In this document: piece after piece, positions 44,292 to 53,903 of the stretch
How the letters are laid out: every line of letters begins with the position of its first letter
Position numbering within the stretch: the first letter of the stretch is position 1
Assembly (NCBI RefSeq): GCF_016772315.1
Contig: NZ_CP053482.1
Span: 682,001-746,000 of the forward strand
DNA from: Thiothrix subterranea
GTDB taxonomy: Bacteria > Pseudomonadota > Gammaproteobacteria > Thiotrichales > Thiotrichaceae
Length of the DNA: 64,000 nucleotides
Direction: 5' to 3'
Translations under genes and position numbers: made by a program
Notes under the pieces: model-generated
Told to the model about the DNA's origin: nothing
What the model saw: only the letters and a program-made list of their open reading frames with translations
Databases searched by the model: none

Positions 44292-45299
44292 TTAATGAGT
44301 CGATTGACTTTTCAGCCCAACCCATTTATCAAAACAGCTTTTGTTTATTTTTTCATACCATTCGGAACATATAAAATATTCAGCACCATATGCCCTAATA
44401 ATAGGTTTAGACCAATATCTTGAAGGTTTTTTCTCATCAGCTAATAACTTCTTCTTTAATAAAGGCATTTGGATGCCAAATATTTTTTTAGAATATTCAG
44501 CTAATTGCATTAACCCAACCTCTTCTTTTGATATTTCGTTTTCTTCAAACATCTGTATCAGTTTTTCTCGCACACGCTCACCAATTTTTCTTTGATTTTG
44601 CAGCATATCGTCACTGTTAGTGTCAATTTTTTTTGGAAGCTGACTAATACTACTTTTTTCTGAAAATATTTGATACATTTGTATGCTACGCATAAATAAC
44701 TCTGAAGTATCTGCAACAGAGGATGTAACTTCGAGGACAGGCTGAAGTATTTCTGTATTAAAATAATCATTTGCAATCAACTTAATGTTAAAATTAAGAT
44801 CATTTTTTCTGAGAATTTTTTCAACCTGAATCAAACAAGAATCAAGATTTTCAATTATATTATAATTTATTTTAGGAGATGCAAAAATTATATCGCCTTC
44901 GGAACAATCAAAATAACCATGAACACACATTGCTGTCCTTAACAGTTTTTTTACTATTTTCATGATAGTTTCATCTTTAGAGCCATAGTTAAGCCCGGAC
45001 TCATGAAAAGCAACATCTACAGCGTAAATACTCCGAAGTCCCCCTGCATATGAAACACCCATAACATCAATTTCTGCCTGCTTGATTAATTGACTAAGCG
45101 AGGTGTTTTTCTTATATATTCCGTAATCATGCTCATGCTTAAAATAATCATCAGACTCACGCATTACTTGTTCAATTACGCTTTTATTCATCAAGTCCCA
45201 AGACTCAACTGATGGCTTCCAATTCATTTGCACAAGTTGGCATTTTTTCGTATGTCTGAGCCATGATAAAACTAACGACTCTCCAATTTCTATTTTCAT
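44292..45299 (-). CDS. AT-rich hypothetical protein, possible nuclease-like fold
   Basis: 335 residues and clearly richer in A+T than its neighbours, suggesting transfer. No signal peptide. Residues about 72-112 read AEIDVMGVSYAGG then IYAVDVAFHESGLNYG; an acidic-beta-hairpin-acidic layout of this kind recalls the core of PD-(D/E)XK nucleases, though the usual Lys is not in place. The C-terminal third is basic (KKKLLADEKKPSRYWSKP). I do not recognise a named family; it may be part of a small accessory or defence island with the AlbA_2 gene. Confidence 0.7.
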   Translation of the reverse strand: MKIEIGESLVLSWLRHTKKCQLVQMNWKPSVESWDLMNKSVIEQVMRESDDYFKHEHDYGIYKKNTSLSQLIKQAEIDVMGVSYAGGLRSIYAVDVAFHESGLNYGSKDETIMKIVKKLLRTAMCVHGYFDCSEGDIIFASPKINYNIIENLDSCLIQVEKILRKNDLNFNIKLIANDYFNTEILQPVLEVTSSVADTSELFMRSIQMYQIFSEKSSISQLPKKIDTNSDDMLQNQRKIGERVREKLIQMFEENEISKEEVGLMQLAEYSKKIFGIQMPLLKKKLLADEKKPSRYWSKPIIRAYGAEYFICSEWYEKINKSCFDKWVGLKSQSTH

Positions 45300-45411
45300 T
45301 GGGTGTTACATCCTTATTTCCATCAATGTCCATCCATTCTAGCAAAATATTTCATCGCATCACGGAACATATTCAGGATGAATCCGATGAATAATGCATC
45401 ATATCGTAGCA

Positions 45412-46203
45412 TTACCCCTGATCGCCCGCTTTCACCGACCGACTCAATTCCGGTGGCAACTGCACAATTTCACAAGCACCACGATACTGCTCCGGCACAT
45501 TGTCGGGGCATTCCCCACACAACTCATTGCCCGGCACAGCGAAATCAATCTTGCGTGGGTAAGGCAAATTCAGCCCATTCATGATGGCGACAAACGCTTC
45601 CTGCGAGGTGTTGTTACCCACACGCGGGTTACGATTTTTTTCCTGCCCGATGGTGGTAAGTTGCCTGCCTTCATAATCATGCGCCGGGTAGACCAAGGTT
45701 TCATCGGGAAGGGTAAAGAATTTCTCGGTAATGCTTTGGTACAATTTGACCGGATCACCCGATTGGAAATCCGTGCGCCCGCAGGCTTCAATCAACAGCG
45801 CATCGCCTGAAAACAAGACTTTTTGCATCCCATTATCCAGCAGGTAAGCGTGGTGATGACCCGTATGCCCTGGTGTAAATAACGGGTGCAATTCAATTTG
45901 CCCCACCCGAAACACTTGATTTTCCTCCACCCCCAAGTCTGCGCAAGCCAGTTTATCCATCGCGGGAACCACGATTTTGCTGCCAGTGTAAGCCCGCAAT
46001 TTACGCGCCCCGGTCAGGTGATCGGCGTGCATGTGAGTTTCCAGCGTGTAGGTCAGTTTCAAGCCCAATGCCTGCAATACCGCCAGATCGCGCTCAACCG
46101 TGTCGATCACCGGGTCAATCAGCACGCACTCGCCCGACTGTTCACAAGCCAGTAGGTAGGTGTAAGTGCTGGAGTCTTGCTCAAAAAGCTGTCTGAAAAT
46201 CAT
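45412..46203 (-). CDS. ETHE1/Blh-like persulfide dioxygenase (metallo-beta-lactamase fold)
   Basis: 263 residues. Metal-binding motif THMHADHLTG (His57, His59, Asp61, His62), further ligands in TPGHTGHHH and SGDALL, and the C-terminal YPAHDY. The arrangement is that of ETHE1-type persulfide dioxygenases, which oxidise glutathione persulfide to sulfite with one iron. An unusual C-terminal segment has a Cys pair (NELCGECPDN). It is divergent from the Crp/Fnr gene and may be controlled by it. A glyoxalase II-like role is a less likely alternative. Confidence 0.85.
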   Translation of the reverse strand: MIFRQLFEQDSSTYTYLLACEQSGECVLIDPVIDTVERDLAVLQALGLKLTYTLETHMHADHLTGARKLRAYTGSKIVVPAMDKLACADLGVEENQVFRVGQIELHPLFTPGHTGHHHAYLLDNGMQKVLFSGDALLIEACGRTDFQSGDPVKLYQSITEKFFTLPDETLVYPAHDYEGRQLTTIGQEKNRNPRVGNNTSQEAFVAIMNGLNLPYPRKIDFAVPGNELCGECPDNVPEQYRGACEIVQLPPELSRSVKAGDQG

Positions 46204-46327
46204 TTTGTTTTTCCTCGCAATATTGAAACGTACCCCTCATAGTATAGACGCTGCCGCGTCATTCCAAAAAAAATGCGCTATATATAATTGATACATAGCT
46301 TAAGAAACAGACCTTTAAGAGATATTT

Positions 46328-47080
46328 ATGTCGCAGGTTTCCCAGCAAAACGACAGTTGCCTGATCGAACGGATGCGTTACTACACCCCGCTTTCAGACA
46401 AGGATGAACAGTTGTTGCGTGAGCTGGAAACAGACGAAATCTGCTACCGTCCCCGTACCCAGTTGACGTTCAGCGAGAACCCCAGCCATCTGTTTGTGAT
46501 TAAATCCGGCTGGCTGTACCGTTACGAGCAGTTGGATGAAACCCATCGCCACATTTCACGCATTCATTACCCCGGCGACATTGTGGGTTTGACGGATCTG
46601 GCGCTAAAAACGCCCTACGGTGAAATGATGACCGTCACCAAAACAGTGTTATGCCCGTTCCCCAAACGTAAATTGGATAATATTTTCATGCACTCACCCC
46701 GGTTGACGGCGCTGCTGTTTAGTCTCGGCGTGTTGCAGCAGATTGTGTTGCAGGATCGGATCAAGATCATGCGCAGAGCCTCAGCACCGCACAAGGTTGC
46801 CCATTTCATTCTGGAAACACATGCCCGTTTGCGTATCCATGCACCCAATGGCGAACTGAGCACGTTTGAAATGCCCTTGACGCAGGATGTGATTGGCGAC
46901 GCGATTGGCTTGACCAATGTCTCGGTCAGCAACGCCATCACCCAACTGGCATTTGAGGGCTATTGCAGTTGCCAGCATCGTGAAGTCACCCTGCATGAAC
47001 TGGACAAACTCAAGGAATTGGTCAATTTTCAAGATCGTTATTTTGAAATAGACACGTCTTGGTTTCCCGCCACCTACTAA
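46328..47080 (+). CDS. Crp/Fnr-family transcription regulator
   Basis: 250 residues. Cyclic-nucleotide-binding-like beta domain (about 15-125, with LFVIKSGWLYRYE and YPGDIVGLTDL), long dimer helix, and HTH_Crp domain (about 155-235, PLTQDVIGDAIGLTNVSVSNAI). No Fnr-type cysteine cluster is visible; Cys is scarce in the N-terminus. It is divergently oriented to the persulfide dioxygenase gene and upstream of the Rieske/GltB-like gene, either of which could be a target. Confidence 0.9.
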   Translation: MSQVSQQNDSCLIERMRYYTPLSDKDEQLLRELETDEICYRPRTQLTFSENPSHLFVIKSGWLYRYEQLDETHRHISRIHYPGDIVGLTDLALKTPYGEMMTVTKTVLCPFPKRKLDNIFMHSPRLTALLFSLGVLQQIVLQDRIKIMRRASAPHKVAHFILETHARLRIHAPNGELSTFEMPLTQDVIGDAIGLTNVSVSNAITQLAFEGYCSCQHREVTLHELDKLKELVNFQDRYFEIDTSWFPATY

Positions 47081-47449
47081 ATTTTTTTCTTAAAAAATTT
47101 CTCTGGCTTTCTATCAAAAAACGGAGAGTGTGGTTTATTGCAAACAGTTTTAGTGCATTTACACACAGTTATTTTTAATAATCTTAAAGTATTTTAAAAT
47201 AGTGACGATATTATTTTTTCGCATTTTATTCTTTTGTTTTTCTAGGAAATGGTAGCTTGCAATCGTTAGTTTTAAGGCGTAAGTTGTAATGGATGGTTCA
47301 AAAACACTTTTAATTGATTCGCCACATTTTATCAAAAATTAACACACAATGTTTAACAATCAGCCCTATTAGAGCCTACTGAAGGCCGCTCGCCCCTCAA
47401 CACACTCAACTTGTGGGCGGTCTTCTTTTTTACTAAAGGTATCAATACC
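47081..47449. other. AT-rich leader region before the Rieske/GltB-like gene
   Basis: No gene is seen in these 369 bases. Just after the regulator gene is an A/T hairpin (AAATTTTTT with AAAAAATTT, about 47081-47102). The last 70 bases form a terminator-like structure. The region between is strongly AT-rich and should contain the promoter; it is long enough for a structured leader. Confidence 0.5.
47381..47431 (+). terminator. Terminator-like hairpin in the leader (possible attenuator)
   Basis: GAAGGCCG, GCCC and CACA on the left side can pair with TGTG, GGGC and CGGTCTTC on the right (47381-47425), and the hairpin is followed by a run of T (47425-47431). It ends 18 bases before the start codon at 47450, so it would act on this transcript and not on the previous gene alone. 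Confidence 0.45.
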
Positions 47450-49072
47450 ATGACTGAAGTAGCTATCGCCAACTGGGATTCATTAAAACCGGGCAAGCCA
47501 ACCTATGCATTGGTCGCCAATGTTGATTTAGTGGTTATTCGCTGGCCTGATGAACAAAAAGTTTCTGTATTATACGGGCGCTGCCAACACCGTGGTGCAT
47601 TATTGGCGGATGGCTACATTGAGGGTGATAATCTGATTTGCAGTTTACACGGCTGGGATTACCGTTATAAAGGTGGTGTCAGCGAATATAATAACGAAGA
47701 GTCATTACACAAATTCAGAGCTTGGATTGAAGATAATAAAGTCTGGGTAGATGAAAGAGAAATCATCAAATGGGAAAAGCAAAATCCGCAAGCTTATAAT
47801 CGCGAGGATTATCAGGGTTTGTACCAGGATATTCACGGTGGTGAAGAAGAAATACAGATAAAAACCATTCAACAGCTTTCCCAGATGGATAAATTCAGCG
47901 AGCATGATGACGGCGAAATTGCTGCGATGGGCGTGCCGATACAAACCCTGCCACGCTGGGATGACATCCAGCTTCTGACGGCACAACTATACCGTTTCCC
48001 GCTGGAGTCCGCCGCAGCAGTCGGCACACAAACCGTGATTGGCACACAGGCTAATAGCCCGCTGACACTGGATATTCCCCTGATAGTCACCGACATGAGT
48101 TTCGGCGCATTGTCACAAGAAGCCAAACTGGCGCTGGCAACCGGCGCGGAACGGGCTGGAACCGGCATTTGTTCCGGCGAAGGCGGTATGTTGCCGGAAG
48201 AGCAGGCCGCCAATTCCCGCTATTTCTATGAATATGCGTCTGGTCGCTTCGGTTTCAGTATGGACAAGGTGAAACGCTGCCAAGCATTTCATTTTAAGTT
48301 GGGGCAAGCCACCAAAACCGGCGTTGGTGGGTTGTTGCCCGGTAAGAAAGTTACCGCACGGATCGCTGAAATCCGTGGCGTCAAGGAAGGCGAAGACGTG
48401 TATTCACCCGCAAGGATTCCTGAACTGGAGACCTTGGCTGATTTCCGGCGGTTTGCTGATGAAGTCCGCAGTGCAACTCATGGCATCCCGATTGGCGTTA
48501 AGTTGTCGGCGCAACATATCGAGGCAGACATCGAAGCCGCCCTGCAAATCGGTGTCGATTACATCATTCTGGATGGACGCGGGGGTGGTACGGGGGCTTC
48601 ATCCCTGCTGTTCCGCGACCATATTTCGGTGCCGACCATCCCGGCGCTGGCGCGTGCCAGACGTTATCTGGACGTACATGCCGACAAGCGCGTCAGCCTG
48701 ATCGTGACCGGTGGCTTGCGTACCCCGCCCGATTTCATCAAAGCACTGGCGCTGGGCGCTGATGCCATCGCGCTGGGCAATGCGGCTTTGCAGGCGATTG
48801 GTTGTTTGGGGATGCGTGCCTGCCATACCAACAAATGTCCGGTGGGAATAGCCACTCAGGACATCCATTTCCGCCGCCGCTTGCTGGTCGAAAACAGCGC
48901 TGCGCAACTGAACAATTTTTTCCGCGCGTCTACCCACCTGATGCAGGTCATGGCGCGTGCCTGCGGGCACACACATTTACAGGATTTTTCCAAACAGGAT
49001 CTGACGACTTGGAACCGTGATATGGCCTTGCTCACCGGCATCGCTTATGCCGGTTACGAACCCGCCAGTTAG
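47450..49072 (+). CDS. Rieske/FMN glutamate synthase-like fusion protein
   Basis: 540 residues from the ATG at 47450. Residues 1-95 form a Rieske [2Fe-2S] domain with Cys45-x-His47 (CQHRG) and Cys64-x-x-His67 (CSLHG). From about residue 150 the FMN-binding glutamate synthase barrel follows: VTDMSFGALSQEAKLAL, ILDGRGGGTGASS, VTGGLRTPPDF and the [3Fe-4S] motif ACHTNKCPVGIATQD. There is no glutaminase domain. It may be a ferredoxin-fed glutamate synthase-like oxidoreductase; the true substrate is unknown. Confidence 0.85.
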   Translation: MTEVAIANWDSLKPGKPTYALVANVDLVVIRWPDEQKVSVLYGRCQHRGALLADGYIEGDNLICSLHGWDYRYKGGVSEYNNEESLHKFRAWIEDNKVWVDEREIIKWEKQNPQAYNREDYQGLYQDIHGGEEEIQIKTIQQLSQMDKFSEHDDGEIAAMGVPIQTLPRWDDIQLLTAQLYRFPLESAAAVGTQTVIGTQANSPLTLDIPLIVTDMSFGALSQEAKLALATGAERAGTGICSGEGGMLPEEQAANSRYFYEYASGRFGFSMDKVKRCQAFHFKLGQATKTGVGGLLPGKKVTARIAEIRGVKEGEDVYSPARIPELETLADFRRFADEVRSATHGIPIGVKLSAQHIEADIEAALQIGVDYIILDGRGGGTGASSLLFRDHISVPTIPALARARRYLDVHADKRVSLIVTGGLRTPPDFIKALALGADAIALGNAALQAIGCLGMRACHTNKCPVGIATQDIHFRRRLLVENSAAQLNNFFRASTHLMQVMARACGHTHLQDFSKQDLTTWNRDMALLTGIAYAGYEPAS

Positions 49073-49126
49073 CGCGGTCATCAGTGCTGAAATGACATAC
49101 ATCGTTTGCAATCAAAAGGAATCGTT

Positions 49127-49306
49127 ATGGGTATCGAAGTTGGCGGCCTGCTGGGTCTGATCATTCTCATCATTAATGTCTGGGCGATCATCAAAGTCGT
49201 ACAAAGTGGCGCAGGCACGGGCGCGAAAGTGCTGTGGGTAGTACTGATTCTGGTATTGCCCGTATTGGGTCTGTTGCTCTGGTTTCTGCTGGGACCACGC
49301 GGGTAG
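49127..49306 (+). CDS. Small PLDc_N-type membrane protein
   Basis: 59 residues from the ATG at 49127 (AAAGGAATC upstream). Two membrane helices: GLLGLIILIINVWAIIKVV and VLWVVLILVLPVLGLLLWF, ending LLGPRG, which is the usual PLDc_N (phospholipase D N-terminal-like) pattern found as stand-alone small proteins. Function unknown. Confidence 0.8.
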   Translation: MGIEVGGLLGLIILIINVWAIIKVVQSGAGTGAKVLWVVLILVLPVLGLLLWFLLGPRG

Positions 49307-49389
49307 GCAATGACCACTAATCAATAATGAGGTGAAACATGGACAATGACATAATATGGGATCTAAGGAATTGCGTTAACCCCCAATAA

Positions 49390-49408
49390 AATGAGAATTG
49401 CTTGCATT
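49390..49408. promoter_or_regulatory. Probable Fur box upstream of ferric iron transporter
   Basis: AATGAGAATTGCTTGCATT, an imperfect inverted repeat like the other boxes in this window (AATGAGAAT half), 56 bases before the iron-binding protein gene. Confidence 0.6.
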
Positions 49409-49464
49409 ATCGTGTGCACTGTGGATAATGCGAATCTTTCTTATTCAACCTGAAGGCAGCACCC

Positions 49465-50484
49465 ATGTTCAAGCAAATCGCCCTGTCATTACTGGTTGCC
49501 AGCAGCGCTACCCCCGCGCTGGCAGATGGCGAAGTCAACGTCTATTCCGCCCGCAAGGAACAACTTATCAAACCGCTGTTTGACAAATTCACCGCCGCGA
49601 CGGGCATCAAGGTCAACCTCGTCACTGGCAAAGACGATGCACTGCTGGAACGCCTCAAGCTGGAAGGTGAAAACACCCCCGCCGACCTGCTAATGACCGC
49701 CGATGCAGGGCGTTTGTACCGTGCGGTAGAAATGGAACTGACGCAACCCGTCGAATCCGCCACACTAAAAAAAGACATTCCTGAAAACCTGCGTGACCCC
49801 GCCAACCAATGGTTTGGTTTGACCTCCCGCGCTCGCCCAATCTTTTACGTGAAAGACAAAGTGAAGCCGGAAGAGCTGTCCACCTACGAAGATTTGGCTG
49901 ATCCGAAATGGAAAGGACGTATCTGTGTGCGCTCTTCCGACAATATCTACAACCAGTCGATGTTGGGGTCGATGATTGCCGTCAACGGTGCGGAAAAGGC
50001 GCAGGCATGGGCTGATGGCTTGGTGAAAAACTTTGCGCGTCCACCCGAAGGTGGCGACCGTGACCAAATCAAGGCGGCAGCGGCTGGGCAGTGCGACATT
50101 GCGATTTCCAACACCTACTACTACGGGCAAATGCTGACGGGTGAAGAGGCGGAAGACAAAGCCGCTGCGGAAAAAGTCGCAATCTTCTGGCCTAACCAAG
50201 CCGAAGGTGATCGTGGCACACACATCAATATCAGCGGCGCGGCTGTCACCAAAACCGCCAAAAACAAGGATAACGCAGTCAAACTGATGGAGTTCCTAGT
50301 CAACGATGAATCGCAGCAATGGTACGCCGAAGCCAATCAGGAATACCCCGTGAAAGCCGGTATTGCGCCCAGTGCGATGCTCAAAGGTTGGGGCGAATTC
50401 AAAGCCGATAGCCTGAACCTGTCCGAACTCGGCAAACACAATGCTGAAGCAGTCAAAATCATGGATAAAGCGGGTTGGAAATAA
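49465..50484 (+). CDS. fbpA: Ferric iron ABC transporter substrate-binding protein
   Basis: 339 residues with a signal peptide (cleavage near ATPALA). Family features: GEVNVYSARKEQLIKPLFDKF at the mature start, and the iron-binding tyrosines in SNTYYYGQML. FbpA/FutA proteins capture Fe3+ in the periplasm. It heads the three-gene operon with permease and ATPase behind a probable Fur box. Confidence 0.93.
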   Translation: MFKQIALSLLVASSATPALADGEVNVYSARKEQLIKPLFDKFTAATGIKVNLVTGKDDALLERLKLEGENTPADLLMTADAGRLYRAVEMELTQPVESATLKKDIPENLRDPANQWFGLTSRARPIFYVKDKVKPEELSTYEDLADPKWKGRICVRSSDNIYNQSMLGSMIAVNGAEKAQAWADGLVKNFARPPEGGDRDQIKAAAAGQCDIAISNTYYYGQMLTGEEAEDKAAAEKVAIFWPNQAEGDRGTHINISGAAVTKTAKNKDNAVKLMEFLVNDESQQWYAEANQEYPVKAGIAPSAMLKGWGEFKADSLNLSELGKHNAEAVKIMDKAGWK

Positions 50485-52112
50485 AGCCGTTACTCTGGCG
50501 TGCCGTGCTATTGGGCATGGCATTGCTGACTGCTTTGCCGATCCTCGCGGTATTCGGCTACGTGTTCGTGCCTGCGCCGGAAGTTTGGCAGCATTTGCGT
50601 GAAACGGTGCTTACCGATTATTTGCTGAATACGCTCTGGCTGGTATTGGGCGTGGGGTTTGGCGTATTGCTGCTGGGACTTCCGGCGGCATGGCTGAACA
50701 GCATGTGCGAGTTTCCGGGGCGACGCTTTTTTGAGTGGGCATTGCTGTTGCCGATGGCAATGCCTGCTTACATTATTGCCTACACCTATACGGGAATGCT
50801 GGATTTTTCGGGACCAGTGCAAACTTTGCTGCGTGAGCTGACGGGCTGGGGGTATGGCGATTATTACTTCCCGAATGTGCGTTCCCTTGGCGGCGCAATC
50901 ACCATGCTTTCACTCGTGCTGTTCCCGTATGTGTACTTGCTGGCGCGGGCGGCGTTTCTGGAACAGTCGATTTGTGTGCTGGAAGTGAGCCGCACGCTGG
51001 GGTCAAACCAGTGGCAAAGTTTCTTTCGGGTGGCGTTGCCGTTGGCGCGTCCGGCGATTATTACCGGCTTGTCGCTGGCGTTGATGGAAACGTTGGCGGA
51101 TTTTGGCACGGTGCAATATTTCGGCGTTTCGACCTTTACCACGGGGATTTTCCGTACTTGGTTTGGGCTGGGCGATCACGCGGCAGCTTCGCAATTGGCG
51201 GCGTTGCTGATGGGCTTTGTATTCATGCTGATCCTGTTGGAACGTTGGTCGCGCAGTCGGGCGCGGTATCATCATACTTCCAGCAAGTATTCGAGCATTC
51301 CGAAATTCCGCTTGCGGGGCTGGACGGCGGTGGCGGCAGTGTTGGCGTGCGCCCTGCCCTTGTTGTTGGGGTTTGTGATTCCGGTAGGGCAATTGCTGCA
51401 TTGGAGCATTAAAGCTGCCAGCAAAGGCTTGGATAGTGATTTCATCAATCTGGTGTGGCATAGCTTGATGTTGGCGAGTTTGGCGGCGGTGTTCGCGCTG
51501 TTGCTGGCGTTGATTTTGGGCTATGGCAAACGGTTGAATAATGATCCGTTGGTCAATATTGCTGCGCGGATTGCGGCAATGGGTTACGCGATTCCGGGGA
51601 CGGTGATTGCGATTGGGGTGCTGATTCCGTTTGCGTGGGCGGATACGCAACTCAACCACCTGAGCAAGCAGTTTTTCGACAGCAATGTGGGCTTGTTGCT
51701 GAGTGGCACGCTGTTTACGTTGCTGTTTGCTTACAATGTGCGCTTTTTGGCGGTGTCGCTGCAAACGGTGGAAGCGGGTTTGGGCAAGATCAAACCGACG
51801 CTGGATAATGCGGGGCGTTCGTTGGGCTTGAGTCCTTTGGGCGTATTGCAGCGGCTGCATTTGCCGTTGATGAAAGGCTCGTTACTCACCGCGATTTTGC
51901 TGGTGTTTGTGGATGTGCTGAAAGAGTTGCCTGCCACGCTGATTTTGCGCCCGTTCAATTTCAATACGCTGGCGGTGCGGGCGTATGAATTGGCTTCGGA
52001 TGAACGGCTGGCGGATGCGGGTTTGCCATCGCTGATGATTGTGGCAGCGGGGATTATTCCGGTGATTTTATTGAGCCGCTCGATTAGCAAATCGCGGGCT
52101 GGGGAACATTGA
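50475..52112 (+). CDS. fbpB: Ferric iron ABC transporter permease (double domain)
   Basis: Up to 545 residues, two homologous MetI-type permease halves with about 12 helices; EAA loops appear as EVSRTLGSNQWQSFFRVALP and DNAGRSLGLSPLGVLQRLHLP. The start is uncertain: a TTG at 50475 overlaps the fbpA end and yields a complete first helix, while the first ATG is at 50517 inside it; the TTG is preferred. The stop overlaps the ATPase start as TGATG. Confidence 0.92.
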   Translation: MEIKPLLWRAVLLGMALLTALPILAVFGYVFVPAPEVWQHLRETVLTDYLLNTLWLVLGVGFGVLLLGLPAAWLNSMCEFPGRRFFEWALLLPMAMPAYIIAYTYTGMLDFSGPVQTLLRELTGWGYGDYYFPNVRSLGGAITMLSLVLFPYVYLLARAAFLEQSICVLEVSRTLGSNQWQSFFRVALPLARPAIITGLSLALMETLADFGTVQYFGVSTFTTGIFRTWFGLGDHAAASQLAALLMGFVFMLILLERWSRSRARYHHTSSKYSSIPKFRLRGWTAVAAVLACALPLLLGFVIPVGQLLHWSIKAASKGLDSDFINLVWHSLMLASLAAVFALLLALILGYGKRLNNDPLVNIAARIAAMGYAIPGTVIAIGVLIPFAWADTQLNHLSKQFFDSNVGLLLSGTLFTLLFAYNVRFLAVSLQTVEAGLGKIKPTLDNAGRSLGLSPLGVLQRLHLPLMKGSLLTAILLVFVDVLKELPATLILRPFNFNTLAVRAYELASDERLADAGLPSLMIVAAGIIPVILLSRSISKSRAGEH

Positions 52113-53155
52113 TGAGCAAGTTAGTCCTGCAAAACATTCACATCGAATACGGCAGCAACGCAGTGGTACACGATGTCAATCTGACGGTGGAAGACGGGCA
52201 AATCGGTTGTTTGCTGGGGCCCAGTGGCTGCGGCAAAACCACGTTGCTGCGGGCGATTGCTGGTTTCGAGCCTGTCACCCGTGGCACGATTACGCTCAAA
52301 GATCAGGTAATCAGTGCGCCCGATGTGCATTTGCCGCCGGAAAAACGCAATATCGGCATGGTGTTTCAGGATTACGCACTGTTTCCGCACCTGAGCATTG
52401 CCGACAATATTACCTTCGGGATTCGCAAGCAGTCGGGCAAAGATAAGGCGCGGCGCGTGGCGGAATTGCTGGAATTGGTGAATTTGCCGGGGTATGCAAA
52501 GCGTTACCCGCACGAACTTTCTGGCGGGCAGCAGCAACGGATTGCGTTGGCTCGCGCCCTTGCACCGCAACCGCGTTTACTATTGCTGGATGAACCGTTT
52601 GGTAGCCAAGACGTGGAATTGCGCGAAATGCTGGCGCGGGAAGTGCGCGATATTCTCAAACGCGAAGGCATGACCGCCATTCTGGTCACGCACGACCAGC
52701 ACGAAGCGTTTGCGATGGCGGATGAAATCGGCGTGTTGCAAAGCGGGCGGTTGCAGCAATGGGATACGGGTTACAACTTGTATCACAAGCCGGTGAATCA
52801 GTTTGTAGCGGGGTTTATTGGACAAGGTGCGTTGATTGCGGGGACAGTGTTGAATCATGACACCGTTTCCACCCTACTGGGCGCAATCAAGGGCGAAGTT
52901 CCGCTCGAATGCCAACCCGATTGCCCGGTTGATGTGCTGATTCGCCCCGATGATTTGAAATTGGTGGCGGATGCACCGCGCAAAGCCAAAGTGGTCTCGC
53001 GAGTATTTCGCGGGGCAGAATACCTTTACGTGTTAGGCTTGGCCGATAACAGCCAAATTCTCGCACTAGCACCGAGTCATCAGGAGTATGCACTTGGCGA
53101 AACGGTGTGTTTCGAGTTGGATATGCAGCACCTCATTATCTTAAGGAGGCGTTGA
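52112..53155 (+). CDS. fbpC: Ferric iron ABC transporter ATPase
   Basis: 347 residues. Walker A GPSGCGKTT, signature LSGGQQQRIALARAL, Walker B LLLDEPFGSQD and switch His in VTHDQHEA, then a C-terminal TOBE-like regulatory domain. In Walker B the common Ser-Ala/Asn-Leu after the Glu is replaced by Gly-Ser-Gln. It drives Fe3+ import with the two preceding genes. Confidence 0.94.
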   Translation: MSKLVLQNIHIEYGSNAVVHDVNLTVEDGQIGCLLGPSGCGKTTLLRAIAGFEPVTRGTITLKDQVISAPDVHLPPEKRNIGMVFQDYALFPHLSIADNITFGIRKQSGKDKARRVAELLELVNLPGYAKRYPHELSGGQQQRIALARALAPQPRLLLLDEPFGSQDVELREMLAREVRDILKREGMTAILVTHDQHEAFAMADEIGVLQSGRLQQWDTGYNLYHKPVNQFVAGFIGQGALIAGTVLNHDTVSTLLGAIKGEVPLECQPDCPVDVLIRPDDLKLVADAPRKAKVVSRVFRGAEYLYVLGLADNSQILALAPSHQEYALGETVCFELDMQHLIILRRR

Positions 53156-53178
53156 TTTAATGCACATTATTGCGCGTA

Positions 53179-53619
53179 TTATAACTTACTAAAAGCAGCG
53201 GCTATATCAGCCACGCTTAAAGCACGCACTGGCGGAATCTCTGGAATAATTTGCGAGACCTGATAGTCATCTGGAATATGCAGTGTTAACGTCCAAGTAT
53301 TGGCATTAAATGAGGCTTTCTCTTTGGATAATTCCACTGCTTTCGGAAAGGTATATAACGGTGAATAAAAGCAGATTTTATAAAAGCCCGATTGAAGCTT
53401 TATTTTTCGCAAATTGAACGCGGTTTCAGAAGGTTCAGCGACTTGCTTAAAAGAAATCTTGCCGGTTTCACTGGTATCAAACGCCAGCCAGTCGCCCGAT
53501 GCCCACCCTAATTTTCTGAACAGCCCAGCCCCAAACGACAAACACAGATTATCTCGACCACCCACATGCTCCATATCCAGGATAATATCGAAACTTCCTG
53601 AAGCAGGTTTCTTACTCAT
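53179..53619 (-). CDS. Hypothetical protein, beta-rich
   Basis: 146 residues; start at 53619 with GAGGCAATGA upstream. The sequence alternates short beta strands (FDIILDMEHVGG, LCLSFGAGLF, NTWTLTLHIPDDY) and ends in a helix, ADIAAAFSKL. No signal peptide and no recognised family. It is convergent with the ferric iron operon. No intact gene is seen in the 284 bases between its start and topB. Confidence 0.6.
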   Translation of the reverse strand: MSKKPASGSFDIILDMEHVGGRDNLCLSFGAGLFRKLGWASGDWLAFDTSETGKISFKQVAEPSETAFNLRKIKLQSGFYKICFYSPLYTFPKAVELSKEKASFNANTWTLTLHIPDDYQVSQIIPEIPPVRALSVADIAAAFSKL

Positions 53620-53903
53620 TCATTGCCTCAACTGACATCATTAAACAAACACTGTATTGCGATTTATTCACGCTTACGATTAGCCGCATTCAGCTTTTGA
53701 TATTATTGGATGCACTTAACCCAAGTGTCGTCTAGGACAATACGGATTAATAGACGTAGCCGAATCAGCAGGATATGCGTAGAGAGTAACAGGCATAACG
53801 AGAAAATAGAAGTCTTAACCGAAAATTCATTTAACAAGCCGTTTGCCGCAGTCCTCAGAAATGCCTATGATGTTGGCGATGATTCACTTAACGATTAATA
53901 ACC

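Noticed and set aside
44237-45412. Toxin-antitoxin pair formed by the AlbA_2 and the AT-rich gene
   Set aside because: Both proteins are much longer than usual toxins and antitoxins, and the genes do not overlap or share typical spacing.
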